From contig NZ_BSEV01000011.1 in assembly GCF_027922005.1 (NCBI RefSeq), positions 186,001 to 250,000 of the forward strand: 64,000 bases of DNA, in the 5' to 3' direction. Below are positions 43,137 through 51,366 of this stretch, piece by piece. The translations under genes were made by a program, and so were the position numbers. Within the stretch, counting starts at the first letter, position 1; every line of letters begins with the position of its first letter. The DNA is from Streptosporangium carneum. GTDB taxonomy: Bacteria; Actinomycetota; Actinomycetes; Streptosporangiales; Streptosporangiaceae. The notes beneath the pieces are model-generated. The model made no database searches and was not told where the DNA came from. It saw only the letters and a list, made by a program, of their open reading frames with translations.

Positions 43137-44579
43137 TCATACCCTTTCCGGCGCGGTCACACCTCCGGTGCGGACGTCCCGTCCTTCGGAGCGCGGAGAA
43201 CAGGACGTCGAACCGCCCAGCCGTGTCTTGTCCGCGGACGTGGGTCCCCAGGAGCCCACGCGGACCGGCACCCCGAGCGCGTCGGCCACCGCCGCGGGCC
43301 AGTCGTCCACGCCGTCCAGATAGCGGGGGCGCGCCCCCAGCAGGCGCGCGGTCAGCCTCGCCTGCCCGTCGAGGTCGCCCGCGACCCCGACCGGCAGCTC
43401 CCCGATGTCGTAGGAGACGCACATCCGTGACACCGGGACGTCCAGGTGGGTGAGCGCGAGCGCGTCGGCTCCGCCCGCCGCCGCCAGCGCGTAACGGTGG
43501 GCCACCGCGTCGAAGTGGCCGACCCTGAACGGTCCCTGCCACGGCCCCGTCCCGTTGTGCCTCTCCACCGCCTCCAGCGTCGGGTCCTCGGTGACCAGCG
43601 GGCCGGGGCCGTGGCGGGTGGTGTAGGAGCGCAGCACGCCCAGCCGTACGGCGGGCGCCCCGTCGAGCAGGGTCAGCGCGTTGGCGAAGGTCGTCGTGCT
43701 CCAGGTCGTGTAGGGGTGGAAACCGTGCCACTCGTCGAGCAGCACGCCCTGTGCCCCTTCGAAGACCACGGGCCTGCGGCGCAGCAGGGCGGTCACGAAC
43801 GAGGAGTCCACGAGGATGACCCGTTCCGCGAACGCCCGGTAGGCCACGACGCAGTCCTCGACGGAGGGCACCGCCTCCCTGCCCACCTCCCTGCCCGCCG
43901 GCCGACCCGCCCGCTGCTCCGTTCCCCGCCGAGTTCCCCGACCCGTGCCCTGGCCTGTCCGCCGAGGGAGCCGCCCCGCCTCCCGGCCCGCGTTCCGCAC
44001 CGTCTCCTGATCCGTCTCCTGGTCCGCTTCCTGGTCCGTCTCCTCCCAGATCGCCTCCAGCGCCTGGCGGAGCGCGCGCAGCTTGCGCGCGAGCCGCACG
44101 GGGTCCTCGCAGTCGCCGACGGTCGGCGCGAGGTCCGGGTGCTCCAGGGCGTAGGCGACGGTCTCGCCGACGCCCATCCCGCACGACCCGTGCCGGTCCT
44201 CGCCGCGCGCCACCTCCCTGGCCCGTCCGGCCGCCACGTGGTACGGCGTGGCGAGCAGGGCGTCCCTGTCCACGGTGAGCAGCGCGAACGGGTCGGGCAC
44301 GCCCAGCTCGGACAGGTGCGCGGCCTCCGCGGCCATGGCGAGCGGGTCCACGATCACGAAGCGTGACAGGTGGGTGGGGACGCCGCGGAACGTCCCCGAC
44401 CCGAACTGGGCGAAGGTGTGGTGCCGCCCGTCGGGCAGGACGACGTTGTGCGCCGCCTGCCCGCCACCGTTGAAGCGGACGACCGCGTGCACGGGCTCCT
44501 GCGCGCAGAGCCAGTCCACGACGGTGCCCTTCCCCGCGTCGCCGTACCCGAGGTCGGCCACGATCACGTGCTCACCCAT
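43137..44579 (-). CDS. Divergent adenylosuccinate synthetase paralogue (PurA-like)
   Basis: The 480-residue protein has the PurA fold signatures: P-loop LGYGDAGKGT with catalytic Asp14, RFNGGGQAAHN with catalytic His44, FEGAQGVLLDEWHGFHPYTT and the guanine site ALTHLD. It should therefore couple GTP hydrolysis to joining an amine to a 6-oxo nucleotide. It departs from PurA in GDAGKG (normally GDEGKGK), in the aspartate-binding loop, where GPFRVGHFDAVA replaces the basic TGRXRR-type segment, and in a charged insert at about residues 180-237 (EETDQEADQETDQE, then Gly/Arg-rich). An altered amine or nucleotide substrate is likely. It forms an operon with the VWA gene 74 bp upstream. AGGGGGC precedes ATG 44579. 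Confidence 0.88.
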   Translation of the reverse strand: MGEHVIVADLGYGDAGKGTVVDWLCAQEPVHAVVRFNGGGQAAHNVVLPDGRHHTFAQFGSGTFRGVPTHLSRFVIVDPLAMAAEAAHLSELGVPDPFALLTVDRDALLATPYHVAAGRAREVARGEDRHGSCGMGVGETVAYALEHPDLAPTVGDCEDPVRLARKLRALRQALEAIWEETDQEADQETDQETVRNAGREAGRLPRRTGQGTGRGTRRGTEQRAGRPAGREVGREAVPSVEDCVVAYRAFAERVILVDSSFVTALLRRRPVVFEGAQGVLLDEWHGFHPYTTWSTTTFANALTLLDGAPAVRLGVLRSYTTRHGPGPLVTEDPTLEAVERHNGTGPWQGPFRVGHFDAVAHRYALAAAGGADALALTHLDVPVSRMCVSYDIGELPVGVAGDLDGQARLTARLLGARPRYLDGVDDWPAAVADALGVPVRVGSWGPTSADKTRLGGSTSCSPRSEGRDVRTGGVTAPERV

Positions 44580-44653
44580 GAAAGCCCCCTTCTCCCTGCT
44601 CGCCACCTGCTCGTCCATCGCCCGCTCGTGCGCTCAGCCGGTCGGAGTGCCGC

Positions 44654-45610
44654 TCACAGCCGGATCACGCCGCTGTCGCCGTCGACCTCCAGCCCCTCGG
44701 TCACCACGAGCGCGCGCCGGTCCAGCCTGGCCAGCGCCTTGCCCACGGCCGCTCCGGCCGTGGAGCCGACCTCGTCGAGGTCGTTCAGCCCCTCGTCCAG
44801 GTCGATGGCGTCCTCGCCGAGGCCGACGGTGAGCGCGATGGTCTCGCAGACGGCGTCCAGGTCGTCCAGCTCGAGCACGTTCTGGCCGAGCAGCGCCCGC
44901 CAGGCGTCCAGCACCTGACGGTCCCCGGAGTTGCTCGCCCCCGCGGGCAGGATGTAGTAGACGTCGTAGGTCCTGGTCAGCTCGGCGACGATCTCCCTGG
45001 TCGGGACGTCCTGCCCCAGCCGGTCGCCGATCACCTGCTGGACCTGGCGGCGGCTGACCTTGGGGTAGGGCAGCTCGTCGCCGATGACGAACAGATAGCC
45101 CCTGCGCCCCCGCTTCTCGAAGCAGTCGAGCGAGGTGTGCCTGGCCATGAAGTACATCGCCAGCTCGTACGACTCGGTCTTCTGGCCGCCGCCCCCGCCC
45201 TCCAGCAGGATCTTGCCGAGGTCCTCGTCCATCCGGTTGTCCGACTCGAACTGGCCGATCTGCAGCGGGGCGCGGTCGCAGGTGGCGTCGCCGATCGCGC
45301 CGAAGAGGATCTGCGGGTCGGTGGCGTACCCCTTGCGCAGCAGCAGGCCGAGCAGGTCGGGCAACTTGGTCTGGAGTGTGCGGGGCACCCCGCCCATCGA
45401 GCCCGTCACGTCGAACAGGACGGCGACGGCGAGCGTGTTGGGGTGCTCGTCGGAGTCCCGGCTCTCCCTGGCCGCCACGCCGTACGGGTTCAGGTCGTCG
45501 TGCACGGTGCGCGCGCCGCTGTCGCTGTAGGCGAAGGCGCTGGCGCCCCTGGCGGCACGGTAGCTCGTCGCGGCGGCGTAGACGTCGGTGGACCAGATTC
45601 CGCTTCCCAT
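44654..45610 (-). CDS. VWA-domain protein
   Basis: The 318-residue soluble protein has a von Willebrand A domain with a MIDAS start VLFDVTGSMGG (DXTXS), then LPDLLGLLLRKGYATDPQIL, AIGDATCDRAP and a late strand RGYLFVIGDELPYPKVSRRQ. The C-terminus is acidic (DAIDLDEGLNDLDEVG). VWA proteins bind partner proteins through a metal ion, often with kinases or ATPases. It is the first gene after a promoter carrying the doubled TCTCANNNTGAGA operator, and is followed by the PurA-like gene. GGGAG precedes the ATG at 45610. Confidence 0.88.
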   Translation of the reverse strand: MGSGIWSTDVYAAATSYRAARGASAFAYSDSGARTVHDDLNPYGVAARESRDSDEHPNTLAVAVLFDVTGSMGGVPRTLQTKLPDLLGLLLRKGYATDPQILFGAIGDATCDRAPLQIGQFESDNRMDEDLGKILLEGGGGGQKTESYELAMYFMARHTSLDCFEKRGRRGYLFVIGDELPYPKVSRRQVQQVIGDRLGQDVPTREIVAELTRTYDVYYILPAGASNSGDRQVLDAWRALLGQNVLELDDLDAVCETIALTVGLGEDAIDLDEGLNDLDEVGSTAGAAVGKALARLDRRALVVTEGLEVDGDSGVIRL

Positions 45611-45735
45611 GGTGTCTCCCTGCTCGGGGTGGAGGGCCCGCCCGCCGGCCGGTGAAGGTCGCCGAGGGGATCGCCGGACCCGTCGTGGGAACCGCGGCCC
45701 TCCCTGGTGGGGTCCGTGACGAGACCCCTTGTTCT

Positions 45736-45764
45736 TCTCAAGTTGAGATAATCTCATTATGAGA
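45736..45764 (-). promoter_or_regulatory. Doubled TCTCANNNTGAGA operator of the VWA-purA-like operon
   Basis: Two perfect 13-bp palindromes, 45736-45748 (spacer AGT) and 45752-45764 (spacer TTA), have centres 16 bp apart. On the minus strand the region reads GTTATTCTCATAATGAGA and continues TTATCTC. The same arrangement, with one perfect and one degenerate site at the same spacing, precedes the Nudix-regulator gene at 47716-47744. Confidence 0.85.
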
Positions 45765-45770
45765 ATAACG

Positions 45771-45866
45771 AGGGGCGGCGTCAAGCCGTCCGACTCCGTG
45801 CTCGGCGAACAGCTCGAGCGCGGTCGTGACGATGAGCTCCCGGTTGCGTCGCGCGTCGGCCCGCAC
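45771..45866 (-). pseudogene. TetR helix-turn-helix remnant
   Basis: The minus frame reads VRADARRNRELIVTTALELF, then AEHGVGRLDAAPR, clearly the first helix of a TetR DNA-binding domain, but the recognition helix and the rest are missing. It sits directly upstream of the doubled operator in the gap between the kinase-like and VWA genes. It is probably the leftover of a regulator lost by deletion. Confidence 0.6.
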
Positions 45867-45867
45867 G

Positions 45868-45928
45868 GTCCCGCCCTTCTTCGCCGGGCCCTGAGCCTGT
45901 GCAGGGCCCGGCGAAGAAGGGCGGGGAC
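45868..45928 (-). terminator. Very long hairpin after the J-domain/kinase gene
   Basis: CCCGCCCTTCTTCGCCGGGC extends into a 24-bp perfect stem (45870-45893 with 45902-45925) around an 8-nt loop. It lies about 35 bp after the kinase-like gene's stop and is likely its terminator. The stem is longer than usual for this window. Confidence 0.75.
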
Positions 45929-45960
45929 GGGCCTCGGAGGCCGGGAGCTCGGAGACGGGC

Positions 45961-46968
45961 TCAGAGGTGGAGCGGGCGATACTTCCTGGGGCCGTAGAGG
46001 TCGTCGAGGAGCTCGTCGAGCTCGCCCAGGAGCCGCCAGGCGTCGCGCGGCGGGCTCAGCAGGCTCCCCCGCAGGAAGCGGCCGATCGCGGCGGGGACCC
46101 GCTCGCCCATGAGGGCGGCCACGCAGCGGGTGGCGAGGCGGATGTCGGTGGCCTCGGTCGCCGGCCTCCCCTCGAGGACCTCCCGCGGGTAGTCGTCGCG
46201 GTGTCTGGCCACCAGGACGGTCAGCGGGCTGCCGAGCGGGACCGACTGGCTCCAGTCGACGAGCACCAGACCGTGGTCGACGGGGTGGACCAGGACGTGG
46301 TGCCCGAACACCGCGCCGTGCACGATCCCGGCCCTGTGGGCGGTCCCGATCGCGACCAGCAGCCGTCGCCAGATCCACGCCGCGTCCCTCGGGTCGAGCA
46401 CGGGGCGCAGGCGCGCGACCTCCGCCAGGCTCACGAACCCCTCGGGGGCTCGGCTGATCACGTTGGCCTGCCGCTCGACCCCGCGGGAACGGTGCCGGAA
46501 CGACTCGACCAGCCGGGGCACGTACGGAAGCAGGAGCGGGTCGCCGTCCCTCTCGATCGTCCTGAGCGCGTCCGCCTCGCGCCGCATGAGATCGTTGTCG
46601 GCGTGGCTGCGGGGGATCTTGAGCAGCGTGTCGGCGCCGCTGTCGTACAGCACGGCGGTGGCGCCCCGGTGGAACGCCCTCCCGATCCGGTAGGTCCCCC
46701 GTCCGGTGGTGATCACCGTCTCCGCGCTCCTTCCGCCGGCGGCCCCGGGCGGGCCGTCGCCGGAGGCGGCCTCCGGGGCGCCGCCGTACGCCGCCCACAG
46801 CCTGGCCAGCTTGGCGAAGGCCTCGGCGGCGTCGGGGCCGGACGCGAGGTCGGGGTGGAGCAGCCGCGCCAGTCGCCGGTAGGCCCGTTTCGGCGCGTCC
46901 CCGCCGAACAGGTCGCCGGGGACGCGGGCGGCGGTCACCAGCGCGATCGCCTCCGCCGAGGTGGTCAT
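45961..46968 (-). CDS. J-domain plus kinase-like (pseudokinase) protein
   Basis: The 335-residue protein begins with a J-like domain (residues 1-60: KRAYRRLARLLHPDLASGPD, HPD at 38-40) and continues with a kinase fold: glycine loop GRAFHRGATAVLY, Lys in DTLLKIPRS, Glu in MRREADALR, and a catalytic-loop equivalent IVHGAVFGHHVLVH in which the usual catalytic Asp and Asn are missing; DWS stands where DFG is expected. It is therefore a likely pseudokinase or a very atypical one. The ATG overlaps the stop of the Nudix gene (ATGA), so the two are coupled. AGGAG precedes the ATG. Confidence 0.85.
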   Translation of the reverse strand: MTTSAEAIALVTAARVPGDLFGGDAPKRAYRRLARLLHPDLASGPDAAEAFAKLARLWAAYGGAPEAASGDGPPGAAGGRSAETVITTGRGTYRIGRAFHRGATAVLYDSGADTLLKIPRSHADNDLMRREADALRTIERDGDPLLLPYVPRLVESFRHRSRGVERQANVISRAPEGFVSLAEVARLRPVLDPRDAAWIWRRLLVAIGTAHRAGIVHGAVFGHHVLVHPVDHGLVLVDWSQSVPLGSPLTVLVARHRDDYPREVLEGRPATEATDIRLATRCVAALMGERVPAAIGRFLRGSLLSPPRDAWRLLGELDELLDDLYGPRKYRPLHL

Positions 46969-47705
46969 CGGGTCTCCTCGTCCTTGGCGGGCCGCAGCAG
47001 CGCCGGGTGGAGAAGACCGGCGGCCCCCGCGCGGTAGAGCCTCGAACGGGGGCCGCCGCGTCGCCCGCCGCTCTCCGTGGTCTCCCCGGTGCTCTCCACG
47101 AACCCGGGCACCGACAGGACCTTGCGGTGGAAGTTGCCCGCGTGCAGCGGGACGCCCCACACCGTCTCGTAGACGCCGCGAAGCTCGGAGATCGTGAACG
47201 TCTCGCCGACGAACGCGGTGGCCAGCGGGGTGTACTGCAGTTTGTCCCTGGCCCGCTCCAGGCCGTCCGCGAGGATGCGCCCGTGGTCGAAGGCCAGCTC
47301 GGGAAGCCTGTCGGCCCGATGCCACGCCGCGTCCGCCGCGTCGGAGCCCGCCTGGGGGTCGGGCAGGTCGGGCGCGAAGGCCAGGTAGGAGATCGAGACG
47401 ACCCGCATCCTCGGATCGCGCTCCGGAGCTCCGTAACCGGCCAGCTGCTCGATGTGCACGCGGGGGGCCAGCCCGGTCTCCTCGGCCAGCTCCCGTCTGG
47501 CGGCCTCCGGCAGGTCCTCGCCCGGTCTGATGAACCCTCCGGGCAACGCCCACCGTCCCGCGTGGGGCTGGCTGCCGCGCTCGACCAGCAGCACGTGCAG
47601 CGCGTCCGCGCGGATGGTCAGCGCGACCACGTCGACCGTCACGGCGACCGCGGGAAACGCCCGAGGGTCGTATCGGGCCAGGAACTCCGATTCCTCTTCA
47701 TCCAC
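46965..47705 (-). CDS. Nudix-domain transcriptional regulator (NrtR-like)
   Basis: The 246-residue protein has a Nudix domain with a complete box (GGFIRPGEDLPEAARRELAE, then ETGL) and a C-terminal winged helix (GETFTISELRGVYETVWGVP, then HAGNFHRKVLSVPGFVES), the architecture of NrtR regulators that sense ADP-ribose or related nucleotides. The final 30 residues are extended. GAAGGAC precedes the GTG at 47705. A doubled palindromic operator lies just upstream, and again before the VWA gene, so this protein is the best candidate to control all four cluster genes. Confidence 0.9.
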   Translation of the reverse strand: MDEEESEFLARYDPRAFPAVAVTVDVVALTIRADALHVLLVERGSQPHAGRWALPGGFIRPGEDLPEAARRELAEETGLAPRVHIEQLAGYGAPERDPRMRVVSISYLAFAPDLPDPQAGSDAADAAWHRADRLPELAFDHGRILADGLERARDKLQYTPLATAFVGETFTISELRGVYETVWGVPLHAGNFHRKVLSVPGFVESTGETTESGGRRGGPRSRLYRAGAAGLLHPALLRPAKDEETR

Positions 47706-47715
47706 GGCATGTCCT

Positions 47716-47744
47716 TCTCGCGTCTAGATAGTCTCAAGATGAGA
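47716..47744 (-). promoter_or_regulatory. Operator of the Nudix-regulator operon
   Basis: A perfect TCTCA-AGA-TGAGA palindrome at 47732-47744 is followed, 16 bp centre to centre, by the degenerate TCTCG-CGT-CTAGA at 47716-47728. The minus-strand sequence GTTATTCTCAT, TGAGA, TATCT and GAGAAG is shared in order and spacing with the VWA promoter. Confidence 0.85.
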
Positions 47745-47826
47745 ATAACCGTGTTCGCGTGCCGACGCCACGAGGGCTCTCCCGGCGGGCCTCCCGCGCC
47801 CTTCTCGCGAAGGGCGCGTAAAGGAA

Positions 47827-47862
47827 ACGAGGGGCGACCCTGCGAGCAGGATCGCCCCTCGT
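47827..47862 (-). terminator. Terminator after the acyl-CoA dehydrogenase gene
   Basis: ACGAGGGGCGA and its perfect complement form an 11-bp stem with an inner CCTG/CAGG. On the minus strand TTTCCTTT follows. It lies about 90 bp after the dehydrogenase stop. Confidence 0.85.
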
Positions 47863-47951
47863 CCTCGCCTGCCGCGGGAGCAGGTGGATCTGGGCGGCCG
47901 GTCCGGCCCCGGTGGATCCGGGAAGTCGGGACGGCGGGTCGGGCGGAGCGC

Positions 47952-49802
47952 TCAGAAGGCGTCTTCCGGCAGCTCCATCAGGCTCTGGTCGGTGTCCGCC
48001 AGCACCCGGCGCTCGGCGGCGAGGCGGGGCAGCACGGTCCTGGCGAAGAACGAGGCCGCCGCCACCTTACCGGTGTAGAACGACTTGTCCCTCTCCGCGG
48101 TTCCCGAGGCCGGCGCGAGGTCGCAGGAGCCGAGCGCCGCCAGCGCCACCTCCGCCTGGCGCAGGAGCAGCCAGCCGATCACCGCGTCGCCCAGGGCGAG
48201 CAGGAAGCGGGTGGTGTTGAGACCGACCTTGTAGACCTCCTGGGGGGTCTCCAGCGAGGTGATGGCCCAGCCCGCCATCGTGTCGGCCATGGCCTTGACC
48301 TCGTCCGCGGCCTCGTCCAGCAGCCTGCGCTCCTCCTTGAGGCGGCCGTTGCCCGCCTCGGAGGCTGCGAAGGCCTTGATGTCGGCGTACAGCGAGCCGA
48401 GGGCGGCGCCCTGGTTGCGCAGGACCTTGCGGAAGAACAGGTCCAGGCCCTGGATCGCGGTGGTGCCCTCGTAGAGGGAGTCGATCTTGGCGTCCCTGAT
48501 GTACTGCTCGACGGGGTAGTCCTGCAGGTAGCCCGAGCCGCCCAGGGTCTGCAGCGAACGGGAGAGCAGCTCGTAGGAGCGCTCCGAGCCCACGCCCTTG
48601 ACCAGCGGGAGCAGCAGGTCGTTCATCGCCTCCGCGTGCTCGTCCCTGCGCCCCTCGAAGGCGGCGATCTGCACCGCGTCCTGGTAGGTGGCGGTCAGCA
48701 GCACCAGTGCCCGCATGCCCTCGGCGTACGACTTCTGGAGCATGAGCTCGCGGCGCACGTCCGGGTGGTGGACGATGGTCACGCGCGGGGCGGACTTGTC
48801 GGCCATCTGGGTGAGGTCGGCGCCCTGCACGCGAGTCCTGGCGTACTCGAGGGCGTTCAGGTAGCCGGTCGAGAGCGTGGCGATCGCCTTGGTGCCGACC
48901 ATCATCCGGGCGTGCTCGATGATCATGAACATCTGCTTGATGCCCTCGTGCACGTCGCCGATCAGCGTGCCCACGGCCGGGTGCCTCCCGCCGAAGGTGA
49001 GCTCGCAGGTCGTGGAGGCCTTCAGGCCCATCTTCCTCTCGACGTTGGTGACGTGGACGCCGTTGCGCTCGCCGAGCTCGCCAGTCTCCAGGTCCACGTG
49101 GTACTTCGGGACCAGGAACATCGACAGGCCCTTCGTGCCGACGCCGTGCCCCTCGGGGCGGGCCAGCACGAGGTGGAAGATGTTGTCCGCCAGGTCGTGC
49201 TCCGCGCTGGTGATGAAGCGCTTGACGCCCTCGATGTGCCAGGTGCCGTCCGGCTGCCGGACCGCCTTCGCGCGGCCCGCGCCCACGTCGGAGCCCGCGT
49301 CGGGCTCGGTGAGCACCATGGTGGCGCCCCAGTGCCTGTCGATGGCCAGCCGGGCGAAGCGCTTCTGGTCCTCGGTGCCGATGGTGTGCATCACGTAGGC
49401 GAACGCGGGGCCGCTGGCGTACATCCAGACGGCCGGGTTCGCGCCCAGGACCATCTCGGCGAGCGCCCAGTTGACGCTGTTCGGCAGGCCGGGGCCGCCC
49501 AGTTCGACGGGCAGTCCGATGGTGGTCCAGCCACCGTCGCGGTAGGCGGCGAACGACCTCTTGAAGCCCTCGGGCATCGTCACCGCGCCGGTCGCGGGGT
49601 CGAAGACCGGCGGCCTGCGGTCGCCCTCCTCGAAGGAGTCGGCCAGCACGCCCGTCGCGAGGCGGTTGACCTCGTCGAGGACGCTCCGTACGACGTCCTC
49701 GTCAAGGTCGGCGTAGGGGCCGGTGCCAAGGATGTCCCGGCGCCCGAACACCTCGAAGAGATTGAACTCCAGGTCGCGGAGGTTGCTCCTGTAGTGGCCC
49801 AT
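47952..49802 (-). CDS. Acyl-CoA dehydrogenase, large actinobacterial type
   Basis: The 616-residue flavoprotein introduces the 2,3 double bond in acyl-CoA. It is longer than the usual 380 residues and matches the FadE5-like class: an N-terminal extension ([20 protein letters not shown]), [40 protein letters not shown] (FAD-binding), [40 protein letters not shown] and [25 protein letters not shown] precedes the ATG. Repeated CGTCAGTAACC elements upstream point to regulation by a fatty-acid-type repressor encoded elsewhere. Confidence 0.95.
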   Translation of the reverse strand: MGHYRSNLRDLEFNLFEVFGRRDILGTGPYADLDEDVVRSVLDEVNRLATGVLADSFEEGDRRPPVFDPATGAVTMPEGFKRSFAAYRDGGWTTIGLPVELGGPGLPNSVNWALAEMVLGANPAVWMYASGPAFAYVMHTIGTEDQKRFARLAIDRHWGATMVLTEPDAGSDVGAGRAKAVRQPDGTWHIEGVKRFITSAEHDLADNIFHLVLARPEGHGVGTKGLSMFLVPKYHVDLETGELGERNGVHVTNVERKMGLKASTTCELTFGGRHPAVGTLIGDVHEGIKQMFMIIEHARMMVGTKAIATLSTGYLNALEYARTRVQGADLTQMADKSAPRVTIVHHPDVRRELMLQKSYAEGMRALVLLTATYQDAVQIAAFEGRRDEHAEAMNDLLLPLVKGVGSERSYELLSRSLQTLGGSGYLQDYPVEQYIRDAKIDSLYEGTTAIQGLDLFFRKVLRNQGAALGSLYADIKAFAASEAGNGRLKEERRLLDEAADEVKAMADTMAGWAITSLETPQEVYKVGLNTTRFLLALGDAVIGWLLLRQAEVALAALGSCDLAPASGTAERDKSFYTGKVAAASFFARTVLPRLAAERRVLADTDQSLMELPEDAF

Positions 49803-49842
49803 GGGATCTGCTCCTTGAAACCGGGGGAACCGGACTGCTGCG

Positions 49843-49885
49843 TACTCGTCAGTAACCTTACTCGTAATGCTACCCGTCAGTAACC
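49843..49885 (-). promoter_or_regulatory. Candidate repressor sites upstream of acyl-CoA dehydrogenase
   Basis: ACTCGTCAGTAACC at 49844-49857 and ACCCGTCAGTAACC at 49872-49885 are direct repeats 28 bp apart. Between them lies TTACTCGTAA (49858-49867), a perfect palindrome. TACT-CGTC-AGTA in the first copy is also dyad-symmetric. The placement 40-85 bp before the gene fits a promoter-overlapping operator. Confidence 0.65.
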
Positions 49886-49992
49886 CCTAAAACCTGCCCT
49901 CGCAAGACGTTTGTCGCATCCCGCGAAGGAAGAGAAAGGTTGCGTGGCGGCTCCTGCGGGCGGATCGGATCCGGCTCTTCTAGGCTCGTCGC

Positions 49993-50790
49993 ATGGACGA
50001 GCGGTGGCGCGCGGACCTCGCGCTCTGGGGGATCCCCGACGAGATCGCGGCGCGGGCGCGGACCGATCCCTGGGGCCACTCGCCCGCGCGGTTCGCCGAG
50101 CGGACGGAGCGGGCGCTCGCCGAAGCGGAGGGGCCGACCCTGAGGCGGATCGCCGAGGCGCTTCCCCGGGGAGGGAGCGTGCTGGACGTCGGCGCGGGCA
50201 CCGGGGCGGCGTCGCTGCCGCTGGCCGCGAGCCTGGGGGAGCTGGTGGCGGTGGACACCTCCGACGGGATGCTGGCCGAGCTCGAGTCCAGGGCGGCGGA
50301 GCTGGGCGTCCCCGTCAGGGTCGTCAGGGGGCGCTGGCCCGACGTCGCGGCCGTGACCCCGGCGGCGGACGTGGTGGTCTCCGCCCACGTCGTCTACAAC
50401 GTCCCCGACCTGGCGGCCCTCCTCGCCGAGCTCTCCGGCCACGCCAGAAGGCGGGTCGTCCTCGAGCTCACCGAGCGCCACCCGATGAGCTGGCTCAACC
50501 CGCTCTGGGCGCACTTCCACGGTCTCGTCCGCCCCGAACGGCCCACGGTCCACGACGTGATCGCCGTCGCCGAGGCGCTCGGCCACCAGGTGCGCCACGA
50601 GGCGCGCCTGGCCCCGCTGACCCGCTTCGCCACGCTGGAGGAGCTGGCGGAGAGCGCCTGCAGGCGGCTCTGCCTTGACCGGGAGCGGGCCGGCGAGGTC
50701 GTCGCCGCGGCGGTCGCGCTCGACATGTGGCCGCTCCCGCGCGACCGGTGGTTCACGCTCTGGTGGGACTCGGAGCGGGAATCACGGTGA
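49993..50790 (+). CDS. Class I SAM-dependent methyltransferase
   Basis: The 265-residue protein has the Rossmann SAM-binding motif SVLDVGAGTGAASLPLA (about residues 58-74), LVAVDTSDGMLAELESRAAE, VVSAHVVYNVPDLAALLAEL and a C-terminal Trp-rich end (RWFTLWWDSERES). The substrate cannot be inferred. It is divergent from the acyl-CoA dehydrogenase gene; the SMR gene follows 103 bp downstream. Confidence 0.9.
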   Translation: MDERWRADLALWGIPDEIAARARTDPWGHSPARFAERTERALAEAEGPTLRRIAEALPRGGSVLDVGAGTGAASLPLAASLGELVAVDTSDGMLAELESRAAELGVPVRVVRGRWPDVAAVTPAADVVVSAHVVYNVPDLAALLAELSGHARRRVVLELTERHPMSWLNPLWAHFHGLVRPERPTVHDVIAVAEALGHQVRHEARLAPLTRFATLEELAESACRRLCLDRERAGEVVAAAVALDMWPLPRDRWFTLWWDSERESR

Positions 50791-50893
50791 CGTCCGCCGC
50801 GTTCCTCCCGAAGAGCGCTCACGAGAGACGCTCCCGGACGAGACGCGCCGTACCCGGTCGGAAAAGACGACGCTCCTGATGGAGGGAGCCGTC

Positions 50894-51217
50894 ATGGCAT
50901 GGGTCGTCATCGTCGTCGCCGGTCTGTTCGAGGTCGCGATGGCCTATTCGCTCAAGATGAGCCACGGGTTCTCCGTACCGCTGCCCAGTGTCGCGTTCTT
51001 CGTCTTCGCCGCGCTCAGCTTCGGTCTTCTCGCGACGGCCCTCAAGAGCCTGGAGGTCGGTACGGCCTACGCCGTCTGGACCGGCATCGGCGCCGTCGGC
51101 ACCGCGACCCTGGGCATGCTCGTCCTGGGCGACGACGCGTCGCCTCTCAAGATCGCCTCGATCGCCCTCATCCTCGCGGGAGTCGTCGGGCTCAACCTCG
51201 CCGGAGGCGGGCACTGA
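50894..51217 (+). CDS. SMR-family small exporter, SugE/Gdx-like
   Basis: The 107-residue protein has four membrane helices, the conserved membrane glutamate (GLFEVAMAYSLKMSHGF) and GTAYAVWTGIGAVGTATLGM, the pattern of the SugE/Gdx branch that exports guanidinium or quaternary cations as a dual-topology homodimer. GGAGGGAG precedes the ATG at 50894. It is a single gene here, with no paired SMR partner. Confidence 0.93.
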   Translation: MAWVVIVVAGLFEVAMAYSLKMSHGFSVPLPSVAFFVFAALSFGLLATALKSLEVGTAYAVWTGIGAVGTATLGMLVLGDDASPLKIASIALILAGVVGLNLAGGGH

Positions 51218-51366
51218 GGGGCCCTGCTGGGGACACTGCGGGGGCCCTGCTGGGGGCACCGAGGGGGGCGCTGAGGGGGGCGCTGACGGCGGGCGTGCTC
51301 CGCGTGCCGGGCCACCGAGCCGTAACCGGCTTGACGTTATAGATGGTGTCGCGGTTGGGTGGGGGC

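Noticed and set aside
50814..50841. Guanidine-II-like riboswitch before the SMR gene
   Set aside because: One hairpin with an ACGA loop (AGCGCTC-ACGA-GAG-A-CGCT) is present, but the second ACGA at 50838-50841 is not flanked by pairing bases, so the required two-hairpin form is missing.
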